DNA of 64,000 nucleotides from Mesorhizobium prunaredense. Its GTDB lineage: Bacteria; Pseudomonadota; Alphaproteobacteria; Rhizobiales; Rhizobiaceae. The stretch covers positions 1 through 64,000 of the forward strand of contig NZ_FTPD01000017.1 of assembly GCF_900156895.1 (NCBI RefSeq). The letters run 5' to 3'. The position numbers were made by a program, and so were the translations under genes. Under the pieces are notes generated by a model. The model was given only the letters and a program-made list of their open reading frames with translations, did no database searches and was not told where the DNA came from. Below are positions 63,213 through 64,000 of this stretch, in pieces. The stretch's first letter is position 1; every line of letters begins with the position of its first letter.

Positions 63213-63900
63213 CGGTCCTCCGTCTGTCCTCCGTCCGATCGCATTGCACCGCGATCGAACCGAAACCTGCCGGTCCCCTATCGGCCCCAATGCGCTCATT
63301 TCGGAACATGCCCAGCCGACTAAGTGGCGATTGGAAATCAATACCCCTGCGCCGCAGTGTTCTGGTTTGTGCCTCAAAAATCGCATAAAAGGCAGTGTGG
63401 AACGGGCTGAGCAGTTCCTGAACCGCCCGGCGCCTATCCAGCGGCGATAATAATTCAGATGTTCGCAGATCGGTCGCTCCACTTCCCGATCGGCGAACGC
63501 CAGCAAGGAAATGCATCAGATCCCTGGTCTTCGGCGTTTACGGCTAGGTGCCGCAGACGCAGACGTTTGCAACTGCCAGGAAAGGCTTTCACCGGTAGCA
63601 GTCGGTCACGCACACGACCCAGATACAGCACGGAAACAGCAGCGAGCCCGCCGCGTGAAGAGCTTGGGACGCCGCTCGGTTCGAACCCACTGCTCCGGCA
63701 TAGTCTGCCGGGTATGCGCACGATTGTCGCTAAGCGCCGAGCGGATTTTCGGCCAGGGGAACTCCGGGCATTCCTCGCGCCCTCGCCCTCGCGCAACACC
63801 GCATGCTTAACAGAAACGATAGCACGCACTCTCACAATTAATGGCCAGCGACGGCCGTTCGGCAGCGGGCTTCGTCGCTAGCGAGGACGAGGGTGTCGAG
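63213..63900. other. Unassigned region
   Basis: No gene supported. Open frames of 80-140 codons on both strands (for example 63455-63835 minus and 63459-63881 plus) show no domain. GTTCGAACC near 63679 resembles a tRNA T-loop but no cloverleaf can be built around it. Confidence 0.3.
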
Positions 63901-63912
63901 TCTACAACCAAA

Positions 63913-63928
63913 TGTCGGGGGTCGGACA
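63913..63928 (+). promoter_or_regulatory. NifA upstream activator site at right edge
   Basis: TGTCGGGGGTCGGACA fits TGT-N10-ACA. It lies 46 bases before the GG of a sigma-54 promoter, close to the 48 bases found at 5.4 kb. Confidence 0.65.
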
Positions 63929-63972
63929 TGGACGGCAGCTTACCATTCAGGTCATTGAAAGCTTTATTCCTT

Positions 63973-63988
63973 TGGCACGATTAGTGCA
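63973..63988 (+). promoter_or_regulatory. Sigma-54 (-24/-12) promoter at right edge
   Basis: TGGCACGATTAGTGCA has a perfect TGGCACG -24 element and the GC of the -12 element exactly ten bases after GG. It points rightward out of the window, so the controlled gene is not visible. Confidence 0.72.
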
Positions 63989-64000
63989 ACGGATGATCCG

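Noticed and set aside
63670..63700. tRNA-like GGTTCGAACCC
   Set aside because: No acceptor stem, anticodon arm or D arm can be paired around it.

Overview
The window looks like an accessory replicon or symbiosis-island stretch of a nitrogen-fixing alphaproteobacterium of the Rhizobium/Mesorhizobium/Sinorhizobium type. Supporting signs are the DUF1612 (RHE_PE00001-type) plasmid protein, a PmtA phospholipid methyltransferase, an alpha-r14 (NfeR1-like) small RNA, NifA-type upstream activator sites paired with sigma-54 promoters, a remnant of a C48 SUMO-protease effector, and very many broken insertion sequences. Intact operons sit as islands between debris of ISNCY, IS66, IS1182, IS110, IS5, IS6, IS630, IS3 and Tn3 elements and of serine and tyrosine recombinases.

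Layout. 0-5.1 kb: ISNCY remnant, Xre/RES toxin-antitoxin pair, integrase remnant, DUF1612 gene, a frameshifted AbiJ-like gene and the tail of an IteS-like S8 peptidase (an eroded defence patch). 5.4-13.2 kb: a NifA/sigma-54 promoter followed by eight tightly packed genes: DegT aminotransferase, amino-acid-kinase-fold kinase, NDK-like protein, nucleotidyltransferase-fold protein, methyltransferase, class III aminotransferase (two homopolymer frameshifts), and the small and GMC subunits of an FAD alcohol dehydrogenase. This is the strongest candidate for an undescribed system: a small-molecule (aminated alcohol or cyclitol-like) pathway expected to be switched on in bacteroids. 13.2-16.1 kb: transposon debris. 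16.2-19.3 kb: a 2-oxoacid dehydrogenase E1 alpha/beta pair and an aldo/keto reductase. 19.7-27.0 kb: a RpiR regulator and HAD phosphatase, divergent from an ABC sugar/glycerophosphodiester-type importer with a phosphodiesterase.

27-39 kb is mostly debris with a secreted M20 amidohydrolase plus beta-propeller protein and a frameshifted secreted nuclease/phosphatase. 39.2-41.0 kb: ABC exporter. 42.1-44.9 kb: a YggS-type PLP protein and an isolated glmM copy. 45.6-49.3 kb: NUDIX hydrolase, broken EamA transporter, truncated DHDPS-family gene, LysE exporter and B3/B4 protein. 50.0-54.1 kb: a sulfonate-type ABC transporter with a flavin monooxygenase (organosulfur use). 55.1 kb: pmtA. 56.9-58.7 kb: an AbiEii/DUF6088 toxin-antitoxin operon preceded by two near-identical palindromic operators. 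59.8-63.2 kb: MsrA lacking its catalytic Cys, a double cold-shock-domain protein, the alpha-r14 sRNA, an ATP-dependent DNA ligase and a SRAP protein. The window ends with a second NifA-site/sigma-54 promoter pointing out of the window with almost the same geometry as the one at 5.4 kb.

All assignments come from reading motifs and remembered family sequences; no database search was run.
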